A model generated the notes under the pieces. That model made no database searches, was not told where the DNA came from, and saw only the letters and a program-made list of their open reading frames with translations. Of a stretch of 64,000 bases of DNA, positions 1-9,136 are shown in pieces; position 1 is the first letter of the stretch; each line of letters begins with the position of its first letter. The position numbers and the translations under genes are program-made. Source of the stretch: Ktedonobacterales bacterium. Lineage in GTDB: Bacteria; Chloroflexota; Ktedonobacteria; Ktedonobacterales; Ktedonobacteraceae. The stretch is from the NCBI GenBank assembly GCA_027451525.1, contig DAIDJF010000001.1, positions 167,186 to 231,185 on the forward strand, written 5' to 3'.

Positions 1-378
1 GCAGAGGAAGGTAGAGCGCAAGTTACTGTTCATCACATGTTCAAAGTCTTGAAGTGACATCTGTAAAATAAGCTTATCGCGTGTGGTGCCTGCATTATTA
101 ATGAGAATAGTCATCGGTCCCAGTGCTTGTGCTGCCTCTGTAAAGAGTCGTGTCACGTCCTCTTCCTGACTTACGTCAGCTTGAATAGCAATGCACCGAC
201 GCCCAGCTTTCTCGATGTGCGTTAACGTTTCTTCTGCCGCAGCCTTGTTGCTGCGATAGTTGACAACAATATCTGCTCCTGACTGTGCGAGACGAAGGGC
301 GATAGCACGTCCAATACCCTGACCACTGCCAGTAACTAATGCAATTTTGCCTGTAAGCGGTAATGATGATGTATCCAT
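1..378 (-). CDS. 3-oxoacyl-ACP reductase-like SDR (partial, 3' end outside window)
   Basis: The first 126 codons of a classical short-chain dehydrogenase/reductase; the gene runs off the left edge. Visible are the N-terminal Rossmann motif TGSGQGIGRA (cofactor binding) and the NNAG motif that follows strand 4. The catalytic Ser-Tyr-Lys would lie beyond the edge. The match to FabG (NADPH-dependent 3-ketoacyl reduction in fatty acid synthesis, cytosolic) is good, but many SDRs of other substrate specificity share these motifs. The ATG at 378 is preceded by AGGTGA at suitable spacing. It is divergent from the secreted propeller gene and no partner gene is visible. Confidence 0.85.
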   Translation of the reverse strand, partial: MDTSSLPLTGKIALVTGSGQGIGRAIALRLAQSGADIVVNYRSNKAAAEETLTHIEKAGRRCIAIQADVSQEEDVTRLFTEAAQALGPMTILINNAGTTRDKLILQMSLQDFEHVMNSNLRSTFLC

Positions 379-409
379 CTGAAAATCACCTCTTTTTTTT
401 GTGTTCTTC

Positions 410-418
410 ATTATAGCA
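410..418 (-). promoter_or_regulatory. Extended -10 promoter of the FabG-like gene
   Basis: On the minus strand TGC-TATAAT is an extended -10 element about 32 bp before the ATG at 378. No good -35 is present, as is usual for extended -10 promoters. The rest of the 388-bp gap to 767 has no gene that I can support; it holds two small inverted repeats (458-473 and 534-552). Confidence 0.5.
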
Positions 419-533
419 TATAGCGCACCGCGCTGATGGTTTTTGCAAACCAATAAACATCAACCTTTTGATGAACTTTCTGTATATGACTAGTATTTTT
501 GGGTAAACCCTACATAAGAAACCTATAGATGTT

Positions 534-552
534 TACCAATATTTTATTGGTA
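534..552. repeat. Perfect inverted repeat, possible operator
   Basis: TACCAATA-TTT-TATTGGTA, perfect 8-bp arms, lies in the divergent gap between the FabG-like gene and the secreted propeller gene. A second one, CATCAA-CCTT-TTGATG, is at 458-473. Either could be a regulator site; neither has a T-run, so they are not obvious terminators. Function is not known. Confidence 0.35.
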
Positions 553-766
553 CGTTGCTAGATGTAGATGGAAGAGTTACTTAGCAAACTTCGTATCTGC
601 GTATTTATGGCGTAGATAGGTGTATGGCATTTAGTCGATTGATATGGGGTAACTATTTCATCGACCTATTGCTCACATAGATATTTCCCCCTGGCGGAGA
701 GGGTGAGTTGGGAACTGCTCTCTCTATCTTATCTCATCATATGCAAAAAAAGGAGTTTTTGCTTGT

Positions 767-3403
767 ATGTTGAAACACATAAAAAAGTGGTATGTTATTG
801 TGCCACTGCTCCTTCTGTTGGGAGCGACGTCACTTGTATTCTTCAAGTATGTTGTATCCGCTAAGGCATCGCAAAATACTGTCTCTGGTACTCATCACTA
901 TTTTTACGATTTCCCTAACGGATATATGAATGTCTACGATATGGACAATAGTTTTGCCCTCGTACAAAGTGTCCAGATCGGAACAGTCAACGTGCGTGCT
1001 GTTGCCTTTGACCCTCACAGTGGTATGCTCTATATCAGTGATGGTGGTGATGGTGGTCCAAACGGCAATGGCGCGTTGATCAAGTATAACCTGGTAACAG
1101 AGACACAGGTATGGAAGCAAGCATTTACCTTTGGTGTAGATAGTATGGCAATTTCCCCCGATGGCAAGACTATTTACATGCCCGATGGTGCTGCTTCGAC
1201 TGATGGTATGTGGTATATAGTCAGCACCTCTAATGGTGCTGTTACTGGAAGTATCAGTACCGTATCAGGCATCTCCCCGCATGACACTGACATGAGTCCA
1301 AACGGACAATATGTCTATCTTGGTGGTGTAAATAATAACTATCTGCGTGTGGCAAGTACAGCAACAGGTCAGATAGTACAGCAGATTGGCCCATTGCAAG
1401 CGGGAGTGCGTCCATTTGTCATCAATCAGAGCGCGACGCTGGTGTTTACAACGGCGACCGCCTATCTCGGTTTCCAGGTGAGCAGTTTGCAAACGGGTAA
1501 GGTGCTTTATAGCGTCCCAGTTGCGGGTTATTCGGGAGGTTCTTCTCCCGCGCCCAGTCATGGCATTTCGCTGTCCCCAGATGGCAAAGAAATTTATTTG
1601 GTTGATTCCCCAAATAACATGGTTCACGTATTTGATGTGAGCGGTTTGCCCAACACGGCACCCGTGCAGGTTGCTAATATTCCTGTTGCCACCATGGCGG
1701 GTTCAGAATCTCCTTGTGTCTATGATTGTCAGAAAGAGGGCTGGCTCATTCATAGCCTTGATGGACATTATGTGTTTGTGGGCAATTCCGGCTCGATTAT
1801 CGATACCACGACGCGCACCGTCGTCGCTAATCTGGCAACGCTGTCTGATACCAGAATGTTCCTGGAGGTGGATTGGTCTAATGGCGTTCCCGTCAACACG
1901 CAGGACCGCTATGACTTTTACTGGAATAGTTCTACGCCTGCGTCTTCTCCTCCGAGCACACCTCCTGGTCCAGTCAATAAGAACTGGTACTTTGCGGAAG
2001 GGCGTGTCGGCAAAGGTTTCCGCGAGTATCTGACGCTGGAGAATCCATCGGCGAACGCATGTGCGGTCAATATTCAATATAACTATACGCCAGATGGTGG
2101 CACCCCGACAAATCTGACGAAAGCTGTCAATGTTAATGCCTATACGCGCGTTACTGAATCGGTTAATAACGATTTAGGTTTCGCTGACTCCGCAGGCTCT
2201 GCCGCTAGCGTGGCAACGGTGGTCACGGTTAACTCAGCAGCAACCTCAGCGTGTAACGGGATTGTCGCGGAACGTCCGATCTACTTTGTGAATTTCCGTG
2301 GGCAGATCAACAGTGGAACTGATGTGCTTGGCTCAACGCATCTCAATACGACCTACTACTTTGCGGATGTGCCGAGCGGACCAAATTTCACATCATATCT
2401 GACCATTCTCAATCCGAATAATGCCATCGCGAATGTGACGGTGACCTACTACGCTGGTGGTAATGCTGTTGGGACGCAGAGTACGAATGTTCCACCGAAT
2501 GCGCGTGGTACAATTGCTCCTGGTGCGATCTCGCTGCCGACGCATGTCGCCGCTGCTGTTGTTTCTAATCTGCCGATTATGGTTGAACGTCCCACCTATT
2601 TTGTGGGCGCAATGACCAACGGCACAGCCGTCAATGGGGCCTATGATATTGTTGGTGTTGCTACGCTCTCAAATGATTGGCTCTTTGCCGAAGGATACAC
2701 GGGCGGTAGCACACAGGAGTATCTGACTATTGCTAACGTGGATCCCGCGAAGACGAGTGCCAATGTGACGATTACGCTCGAATCGCGCACAGGCGCAACG
2801 AATAGCTATACGCTGACCGTTGGCGCGAATAGTCAGACGATCTGGGACGTAAACGCGAACAATAACAATGCCTTTACAGGCTGGACGCCCGAAGTCTCTG
2901 TTGAGGTGAAAGCGACTGGTGCGAATATCATTGTGCAGCGCGAAATGTACTTTACGTACAATCATACGCTCACCAATGGACGCAATACGGTAGCAATGGG
3001 TGGTACGGATGTTATTGGTCAGGCTGGTCCGGCTGCGTATAGCTCTTACGATTTCGCCGAAGGGTATGCGAATTCTGGCTACAATGCCTGGTTGACGATT
3101 CAGAACCCAACCGCGAATCAGGAGACTGTTTACGTGACACTAGTCAACGGCTACGGCCAATCAAAAGTATACACGTATGCAGTAGGAGCGCATAGTCGCT
3201 TTACGCAGGATATCGCGAGTCTAGTTCAGACCGATTTCAACGCGGGAACTGATAGTCAGGCAAACTCGTTCTCGATGACAGTTCAGACGTTGAACAATGG
3301 CGGTGTGTTTGTGGCGGAACGCCCGATGTACTATAACACCAATGGCGTATCAAGCTTTGCTGTGCAGGGTGGTACGGACATTGTTGGGTATGTAGGAGGC
3401 TAG
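767..3403 (+). CDS. Secreted/anchored beta-propeller protein with four repeated C-terminal modules
   Basis: An 878-residue exported protein. A short basic N-terminus and hydrophobic segment (about residues 9-26) act as a signal peptide or membrane anchor. Residues about 60-390 are a YVTN/YncE-like beta-propeller with recurring SPDGK-type blade motifs. A proline/serine linker near 393-404 leads to four modules of about 110-120 residues beginning near 407, 529, 638 and 760, each opening with a variant of W/YxFAEG and then xYLTIxNP. The modules look like Ig-like beta-sandwiches common in exported proteins of this phylum. AGGAG at 751-755 sets the start. It is a single-gene unit closed by a hairpin terminator. 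Function is unknown; binding of a surface polymer is plausible inference only. Confidence 0.8.
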   Translation: MLKHIKKWYVIVPLLLLLGATSLVFFKYVVSAKASQNTVSGTHHYFYDFPNGYMNVYDMDNSFALVQSVQIGTVNVRAVAFDPHSGMLYISDGGDGGPNGNGALIKYNLVTETQVWKQAFTFGVDSMAISPDGKTIYMPDGAASTDGMWYIVSTSNGAVTGSISTVSGISPHDTDMSPNGQYVYLGGVNNNYLRVASTATGQIVQQIGPLQAGVRPFVINQSATLVFTTATAYLGFQVSSLQTGKVLYSVPVAGYSGGSSPAPSHGISLSPDGKEIYLVDSPNNMVHVFDVSGLPNTAPVQVANIPVATMAGSESPCVYDCQKEGWLIHSLDGHYVFVGNSGSIIDTTTRTVVANLATLSDTRMFLEVDWSNGVPVNTQDRYDFYWNSSTPASSPPSTPPGPVNKNWYFAEGRVGKGFREYLTLENPSANACAVNIQYNYTPDGGTPTNLTKAVNVNAYTRVTESVNNDLGFADSAGSAASVATVVTVNSAATSACNGIVAERPIYFVNFRGQINSGTDVLGSTHLNTTYYFADVPSGPNFTSYLTILNPNNAIANVTVTYYAGGNAVGTQSTNVPPNARGTIAPGAISLPTHVAAAVVSNLPIMVERPTYFVGAMTNGTAVNGAYDIVGVATLSNDWLFAEGYTGGSTQEYLTIANVDPAKTSANVTITLESRTGATNSYTLTVGANSQTIWDVNANNNNAFTGWTPEVSVEVKATGANIIVQREMYFTYNHTLTNGRNTVAMGGTDVIGQAGPAAYSSYDFAEGYANSGYNAWLTIQNPTANQETVYVTLVNGYGQSKVYTYAVGAHSRFTQDIASLVQTDFNAGTDSQANSFSMTVQTLNNGGVFVAERPMYYNTNGVSSFAVQGGTDIVGYVGG

Positions 3404-3434
3404 TGCTGGCTAACTGGTAGTGTGACACCAGAGA

Positions 3435-3470
3435 GGAGAGGCTAGAAATACGTATAGCCTCTCCTTTATT
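3435..3470 (+). terminator. Rho-independent terminator
   Basis: GGAGAGGCTA (3435-3444) pairs perfectly with TAGCCTCTCC (3455-3464) over a 10-nt loop, followed by TTTATTTT. It lies 31 bp after the propeller gene stop. Confidence 0.85.
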
Positions 3471-3660
3471 TTCATGTGAAGAAATCACCGCGTGGCATCC
3501 TGAGCTATCCCCGCAGTGGACTGCATATCTGGCAATCTACGAATTTTGTTGTGCTATTACCGTTTTTCTGCTCTGCTGGCATCGTATATGATAGGAATAT
3601 AATATTCTTGTAACATGGACGGGACAGGTATCATTCCGTTATTTATCTGAGGGAGCGAAT

Positions 3661-5178
3661 ATGGTAAACTGGCAAGACGTATATCGACGCTATGAAGCGG
3701 GCGTGTGGGCGGTGCCACTTGCTCTCTTACCTTCATTTCTTCTGACTGCTGTGTTTGGGCAACCATCGAATCTAGAACCATTAATTGAACTTGTCATTGC
3801 CTACACCCCACTGCCGTTAGCACATCTTGTACTCAATCTTTTAGGTCCGTTGGCACGTCCGCTGGCCTTACTGGGGGCAACCGCTATAAGCATGGTATGC
3901 GTTGGCGTCCTCAGCATCATTACTCCGCCTGTGCAAGTATCGGATACGCGCCCTATGCTACGCGTTATACGCTGGTTGCTTTTCACAATAGTGATGATGG
4001 GCATTGGTATCTATCTGGCAAGCTTTGCGACGAACGGGTTGAGCGCGTTCTCTGCTGTGTTTGCCAGCGTGTTATGTGTTCCTGTGTCATTCTGGACCCG
4101 TCGCTGGCGATCTTTGCGTGGGCAAGGACGCAAGCGGCGGCAGGTGATGCATCTTTTGCTAGGAACGCCCATCGTGACAACAAGTTTGTTTTTATTAGCT
4201 GGCTATGAGTTATGGAGTAATCTGGCCGTGCGCCTGTTTGATTTGGGCAATCCAGTCCGCCGTTTGTTTGCCTTTACCGCTCCGCGGCCGCGCCAGCCCG
4301 GCTTTCCAGTTGCGGGTGTTGTGCCAGAAGTGACACCTGTCAGCCAGTTTTACGTTAATGGGAAAGACGAAACCGATCCGTTGTTGCTCGCGCAGGATTG
4401 GGAATTGCGCATTAGTGGTCTTGTGCATACTCCGCTAACGCTGACATTTCAGCAATTGCTCGCATTACCACGCACGAATTACTATGCGACGATGCGTTGT
4501 GTAGATAACCCTGTCGATGGGCATTTGATGAGTACAGCATATTGGTCGGGTGTACGTATGCTGGATATCCTGGCATTGGCTCAACCTACAGAAACGGCAA
4601 CAACTTTGCTCCTGCGAGGTGCAGATCAATATACGGAACCATTTGCGCTGAAAGAGCCATCACTTGATGATGTTTTACTGGCCTATGCCATGAATGGGGA
4701 AACGTTATTGCAGCAACACGGTGCGCCTGTGCGCGTCCTTTTGCCTGGGTGGTATGGCTTTAGAAATGTGAAATGGGTGCAAGAGATTGTCGTAACATCG
4801 GGGGCGGTCAATGGCTACTGGGAGCAGAGTGGATGGCAGGCGAAGCAGATTCATGCAGTCGCACGGATTGACGTGGTACATCAGCTTGATACTACACATA
4901 TTGTCGCGGCAGGGGTTGCCTTTGGTGGCCTACGTGGTCTCTCGCGTGTGCAGGTGCGTATCGATGGGGGCGGTTGGCAAGATGCGATACTGAATATCCC
5001 CGCACTTTCGCCTTATACATGGGTGCAGTGGCAGGCGATGTTAACAGTGCAGCAGCGGCAGGTGCAATTGACTGCACGCATGATAGATGCTTCTGGTATG
5101 CCGCAGGATGCCACGCCGCAAGGGCCGTATCCAAGCGGGTCTAGTGGTCTACAGACTCTCCAAATTACATTGCTATAA
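3661..5178 (+). CDS. Membrane-anchored molybdopterin-dependent oxidoreductase (sulfite oxidase fold)
   Basis: A 505-residue protein. The N-terminal ~185 residues contain about five or six hydrophobic segments. The rest is an Oxidored_molyb domain: the motif TMRCVDNPVDG places the presumed molybdenum-ligating Cys at residue 280, and PVRVLLPGWYGFRNVKW is the typical substrate/cofactor loop. The C-terminal ~110 residues match the immunoglobulin-like dimerisation domain of this family (VRIDGGGWQDA). The catalytic domain should face the outside of the membrane. The substrate cannot be read from sequence; sulfite, protein methionine sulfoxide or another oxo-acceptor are family options. It is first in an operon with the glycosyltransferase-acyltransferase fusion 12 bp downstream, an unusual pairing. 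Confidence 0.85.
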   Translation: MVNWQDVYRRYEAGVWAVPLALLPSFLLTAVFGQPSNLEPLIELVIAYTPLPLAHLVLNLLGPLARPLALLGATAISMVCVGVLSIITPPVQVSDTRPMLRVIRWLLFTIVMMGIGIYLASFATNGLSAFSAVFASVLCVPVSFWTRRWRSLRGQGRKRRQVMHLLLGTPIVTTSLFLLAGYELWSNLAVRLFDLGNPVRRLFAFTAPRPRQPGFPVAGVVPEVTPVSQFYVNGKDETDPLLLAQDWELRISGLVHTPLTLTFQQLLALPRTNYYATMRCVDNPVDGHLMSTAYWSGVRMLDILALAQPTETATTLLLRGADQYTEPFALKEPSLDDVLLAYAMNGETLLQQHGAPVRVLLPGWYGFRNVKWVQEIVVTSGAVNGYWEQSGWQAKQIHAVARIDVVHQLDTTHIVAAGVAFGGLRGLSRVQVRIDGGGWQDAILNIPALSPYTWVQWQAMLTVQQRQVQLTARMIDASGMPQDATPQGPYPSGSSGLQTLQITLL

Positions 5179-5190
5179 GGATAGTAGAGC

Positions 5191-7125
5191 GTGGAAAAGA
5201 AATCTGTATTTGATACGATCTGGCCCTGGCTTGTCTGGTCTGGTCAGATATATAGCGGGTTACGTGCGGAACAGCAATATCTGGCATTGCCAGAAGTATT
5301 ACCTGTGCAGAGCGATATTTCGCAATCTGAATTGGAATGGCCTGGGGTTTCGGTGATTGTTCCCGCACGCAATGAAGAACATAACCTGCCGACCTTGCTT
5401 GACTCGCTTGTCACGCAAAATTACCCCCTTTATGAGGTAATTGTTGTTGATGATGCCTCGACAGATCAAACAGCTAGTATTGTGCGTAGTTATGAGGGCG
5501 ATAGCGTGCGTTTGATCTCTAGTGATGGACCACCGCCGGGCTGGACGGGCAAAAACCATGCATGTTGGCAAGGTGCCAGTGCGGCTTGCCATCCCTGGCT
5601 GCTCTTTGTTGACGCTGATACAGCATTATCACCTGTTATTCTCTGTTCTGTATTGTCTTATGTCCGGGAACATGATCTGAAAGCGATGTCACTGTTCACT
5701 CGTCAACGTTGTGAGAGTTTTTGGGAGCGTGTACTACTCCCTTTTGCCTATCAGCAGTATTTTGTGGGCGTGGACGCCCGACGCGTAAACGCACCGACGG
5801 GTCCGGCACTGGCAAATGGGCAGTTTTTTCTAATCAGGCGCGATGTCTACTTGGAGGTTGGAGGTCATGCTGCACAAGCTGAAAGTGTGATTGATGATGT
5901 AGCGTTGGCGACTCGCTTAAAGAAAATGGGTGTGTCTCCGCGTGCCTGTCGTGGTGAGGCTCTGGTTTCTGTGCGTATGTATACGAATCTGCGTGCAATA
6001 TCCGAAGGTTTCGGCAAGAATGCCTATTTGTTTCTCCGTCAATCGCCATTGACAGGAGTGCAGACAGCGATAAGTACCTCACTCGCGGCTTCAATTGTGC
6101 CATTGCTATTTGAGGGTATACGTAAACGTTCGCCTGCAAAGGTTCTGTGCGCGTTGCTGGCATATTGGATGCAAATAGTGGGGTTGCGTTCCTGGGCGCG
6201 TCGTTTTAACGTTCCTGGCTTTTATACATTGTTTAGCCCGGTTGCCGCACTAGTATTCCTGGCAATTGCGTTGCGCTCAATGCTCAATGTATTGACCGGG
6301 CATTCGCTAGCCTGGAAGGGGCGCAAGTATCAAGGCAATAGTCGAAAGGGTGTACGCTACCGCTTGCCGCGTCAATGGATTATGGATATGGGACGCGCCA
6401 TACTTTTTAAGCATCCACGTTCAATTGTGCAAGATTCCGTACTGGCCGTTCGTGCGCTACCACATTCCCCCCAGATTTCAGGGACAGAGCATCTACCTGC
6501 GCATGGTTCGTTTGTGCTGGTTGCTAATCACTACCAGCGTTTTGATCTGTGGATTGGTTGGAGTGGTGCCTTGTTGATCGATACAGTTGCACAGCAACGG
6601 GCTATCCCCGTGCATGTAGTGACCACCGACCGGGCGCGTATTGGACGTTTTACTGTTCCTGGAACGCGCTGGCTGATTGATCGCGTGGCAGCTGTTTGGG
6701 ATTTGATCCCCGTCACTCCACCCGCAATTGCGCATAGAAAAAGTGAGAAAACGCATTATACACTCTTGCGCGTCATCCGTCGTATCAAGCGGTCTGATGG
6801 ACAATCCGTGTGTATTCTTTTGATGCCGGAGGGTGATGAGGGCAACACGGATGGGCTGATTGATGCAATGCCAGAGAGTGGGCGCGCGCTCTACGCACTC
6901 TCACGTTTAGGTATCCCGCTTGTACCCGCTGCCGTGTGGGAGGAAGGTGACAGACTACACGCATCGATTGGAAAACCCTTTTCTCTGGCTACGTTACCTT
7001 CGACACTGACGGCGCAAGAACTGGATGTACAGGCACGCGCTGAAGTAATGCAGCAGATTGCGCTATTGTTACCGTCTGCTTTGCGTGGAACATATAGGAG
7101 GAAATTACATGGCACGTTGGGATAG
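5191..7125 (+). CDS. Family 2 glycosyltransferase fused to a 1-acylglycerol-phosphate-type acyltransferase
   Basis: A 644-residue fusion starting at GTG. Residues about 48-280 are a GT-A family 2 glycosyltransferase: VIVPARNEE, VVDDASTDQT, GPPPGWTGKNHAC and the metal-binding FVDADTAL. Hydrophobic segments around 285-370 anchor it in the membrane. Residues about 430-640 are a PlsC/LPLAT acyltransferase with the catalytic H-x4-D motif NHYQRFD (H447, D452) and a PEG block near 548. The GWTGKNHAC style resembles CrtQ and hopanoid-associated transferases, and CrtQ/CrtO-type glycosyl- plus acyl-transfer is what a fused enzyme could do on one lipid. A glycolipid or carotenoid-like product is inference. 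It overlaps the methyltransferase by 17 bp, so translation is probably coupled. Confidence 0.85.
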   Translation: MEKKSVFDTIWPWLVWSGQIYSGLRAEQQYLALPEVLPVQSDISQSELEWPGVSVIVPARNEEHNLPTLLDSLVTQNYPLYEVIVVDDASTDQTASIVRSYEGDSVRLISSDGPPPGWTGKNHACWQGASAACHPWLLFVDADTALSPVILCSVLSYVREHDLKAMSLFTRQRCESFWERVLLPFAYQQYFVGVDARRVNAPTGPALANGQFFLIRRDVYLEVGGHAAQAESVIDDVALATRLKKMGVSPRACRGEALVSVRMYTNLRAISEGFGKNAYLFLRQSPLTGVQTAISTSLAASIVPLLFEGIRKRSPAKVLCALLAYWMQIVGLRSWARRFNVPGFYTLFSPVAALVFLAIALRSMLNVLTGHSLAWKGRKYQGNSRKGVRYRLPRQWIMDMGRAILFKHPRSIVQDSVLAVRALPHSPQISGTEHLPAHGSFVLVANHYQRFDLWIGWSGALLIDTVAQQRAIPVHVVTTDRARIGRFTVPGTRWLIDRVAAVWDLIPVTPPAIAHRKSEKTHYTLLRVIRRIKRSDGQSVCILLMPEGDEGNTDGLIDAMPESGRALYALSRLGIPLVPAAVWEEGDRLHASIGKPFSLATLPSTLTAQELDVQARAEVMQQIALLLPSALRGTYRRKLHGTLG

Positions 7126-7861
7126 AGCAATCGCAGCTTTACCTTTCAAGCATGGAAAGGTCTTGGATTTAGGGTGCGCTTTTGGTTTTGCTACGCTGCG
7201 TCTGGCTCATCGCGGTTATGACGTGGTGGGTGTTGATAGCTCATTGCGTTACATCACATGGGCGCGGTGCCGGCATCCACAGGGAACCTATATTCTTGCA
7301 TCGGCGGAGCAATTACCCTTTGCAGACGCAACATTTGACGCTGTATTTTTACTTGATGTGTTAGAGCATGTTGTCAATCAGCATGCAGTTATCGCGGAAA
7401 TTCAACGGGTACTCAAACCAGGAGGAACGCTTATTCTCAGCGTTCCTCACCGTGGTTTGTTATACTGGCTGGACTCCCTAAATATCTATGCGCAGTTGGT
7501 GCGCATAACAGGACACGGCATCTTTCCGCAAGAGATCGCGCAAACCGGCCAACATCGCCATTATTCGTTGGCACAATTGCAAGCACTCTTCGGCCCTCAC
7601 TTTTCAGTTGAAGAGAAGCAATATACCGGTCTTGGGATAGCTGAACTGGTTAATTTACCTTTGCTCGTTTTCTGCCGTTATATTTTCTCTTGGGAGCCTC
7701 TGTATCAGATAATGCAGTATAGCTATTTTCTGTGTTATCTTCTGGAAGATCTGTTTCCTGTTGGTCGAATTGGCTATCATCTTCTGTTACGGGTGCAGAA
7801 GAAGGCTGCGCATTCGCGTCAAGAGCAGGCGTTTGTACCTGAGTCGCGGGCGACCCACTAA
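7109..7861 (+). CDS. Class I SAM-dependent methyltransferase
   Basis: A 250-residue protein with the SAM-binding motif VLDLGCAFGFATLRLA, the acidic strand-2 residue in GVDSS, SAEQLPFADATFDAV (motif II region) and LKPGGTLILSVPH. It is of the Methyltransf_11 type that acts on small molecules and lipids. The start is set by AGGAGG ahead of the ATG at 7109 inside the previous gene; an upstream in-frame ATG at 7058 lacks a ribosome binding site. The C-terminus is hydrophobic, which suits a membrane or lipid substrate. It presumably modifies the product of the preceding fused enzyme. Its last 212 bp overlap the convergent pentapeptide-repeat gene. Confidence 0.88.
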   Translation: MARWDRAIAALPFKHGKVLDLGCAFGFATLRLAHRGYDVVGVDSSLRYITWARCRHPQGTYILASAEQLPFADATFDAVFLLDVLEHVVNQHAVIAEIQRVLKPGGTLILSVPHRGLLYWLDSLNIYAQLVRITGHGIFPQEIAQTGQHRHYSLAQLQALFGPHFSVEEKQYTGLGIAELVNLPLLVFCRYIFSWEPLYQIMQYSYFLCYLLEDLFPVGRIGYHLLLRVQKKAAHSRQEQAFVPESRATH

Positions 7862-8873
7862 ATGAGGATAGCGTTTCCTCTTTTGAATCTGATAGCAAGG
7901 GAAGAAGTGGTTGTTCCGCTGTTGAGAGAGGATATTCCTCGCCCTGATTGCTTTCCTGATCATCACCTGTAGGAAATGGGGTATCTGTGACGGGAGATGA
8001 AAGGGAGAGCACGGAAGCGGGTATTTCATATGGTGTCGCGGGAGTAGGAGGAAGAGGGATGTGCGGCGTGTCTTCTTCGTTGATAGCCAGACGTGCCATA
8101 CGCGGCATGGTGATATCGATTTCTAAGTCAAATTGTGTAGCTTCGTCGTAATGGACGCTGCTTAGTTGTGCTCTCGTCAAGTTTCGTGCGTTAGAGAGGT
8201 TTGTTCCTCGAAAATCCGCGTCGTTAAGATCGGCGACAAGCAAATTGGCATCGACGAGTGTTGCATTATGCACATCGGCTCCGGTCAGATTGGCCCCAGA
8301 AAGGTCGGCCCCATCAAGCGTAGCGCCGGCAAGGCACGCTCCTGACAAATCTGCCATAAACAGATTTGTGTGTGCCAGATTCGCATTGCGTAAATTTGCT
8401 TGCGCAAGATAACGATGGGAAAGATCGCGATGTGCGAGGTTCGCGCCGCGCAATTGTGGTGGTTGCCAATCTAACAGGGTAGAAGATTCTTGATCCTCCC
8501 GACTGGAACTCAAAGGGATGTCTTCCACTCGTGGTATGCGAGCCAGTTCGTGCTCGATATGGGAGTGAATTGCGGCTGTTTCATATTGTTGAGATAATTG
8601 TTCTATGCGTTCGGTATCGTGTGTCTGCCACTCTTGCCATTCTGTGCTGAACTCGTCGAGCGCAGTGTTCACATTCTCCTCCAAATCGTTGGCGCGTTTT
8701 TCCTGCTGTACCTGCCATTGCTGTTGGCGCATTTCTTGTGCGCGTTGCCAGGCGTGCAACTGAGCTTGAAGGTGCTCTATACGTCGTTGCTGTATTTTAA
8801 AGAGGATAAAAGCGAGCGCAAGCATTAACACGATGCCTAGTAATCCTGCGATAAGTAGCGTTTCAAGCAACAT
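7650..8873 (-). CDS. Membrane-anchored pentapeptide-repeat protein
   Basis: A 407-residue protein. A hydrophobic segment at residues 4-25 anchors it; residues about 30-95 are Gln/Glu-rich and likely a coiled coil. Residues about 140-235 are a run of pentapeptide repeats of the A(D/N)LXX type (NLAHTNLFMADLSGA and so on) that should fold as a right-handed quadrilateral beta-helix. The remaining ~150 residues are acidic, Pro/Ser/Thr-rich and probably disordered, ending in a basic tail. RBS GAGGA precedes the ATG at 8873. Role unknown; such proteins are usually scaffolds. Its 3' end overlaps the methyltransferase gene on the other strand. Confidence 0.8.
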   Translation of the reverse strand: MLLETLLIAGLLGIVLMLALAFILFKIQQRRIEHLQAQLHAWQRAQEMRQQQWQVQQEKRANDLEENVNTALDEFSTEWQEWQTHDTERIEQLSQQYETAAIHSHIEHELARIPRVEDIPLSSSREDQESSTLLDWQPPQLRGANLAHRDLSHRYLAQANLRNANLAHTNLFMADLSGACLAGATLDGADLSGANLTGADVHNATLVDANLLVADLNDADFRGTNLSNARNLTRAQLSSVHYDEATQFDLEIDITMPRMARLAINEEDTPHIPLPPTPATPYEIPASVLSLSSPVTDTPFPTGDDQESNQGEEYPLSTAEQPLLPLLSDSKEETLSSFSGSPATQVQTPALDANAQPSSAPVTEDDSQFDQQETDLPEDNTENSYTALSDTEAPKRKYNGRKRAKVN

Positions 8874-9136
8874 ATGTCTTCCTCAATATCTTGTATGTCT
8901 ATCTTTCAATACAAACGCGAAACTGAACAGATATGTAACACTCTTGCATAGCACTAGGAAAATATTGTAGGGCTACAGATAAGACAAGGCGTATAGATAT
9001 GCGACGAGTCTGTGCCATTTAATGGACGATGAGGTCAAGTAAATTGGGGTATAATGATAAGGCAATGTTAGCAATATATGCGATGGAGTACATTCTGCGG
9101 TAGCAAGAAGAATATATAGATGGAGGATAAAAATAC

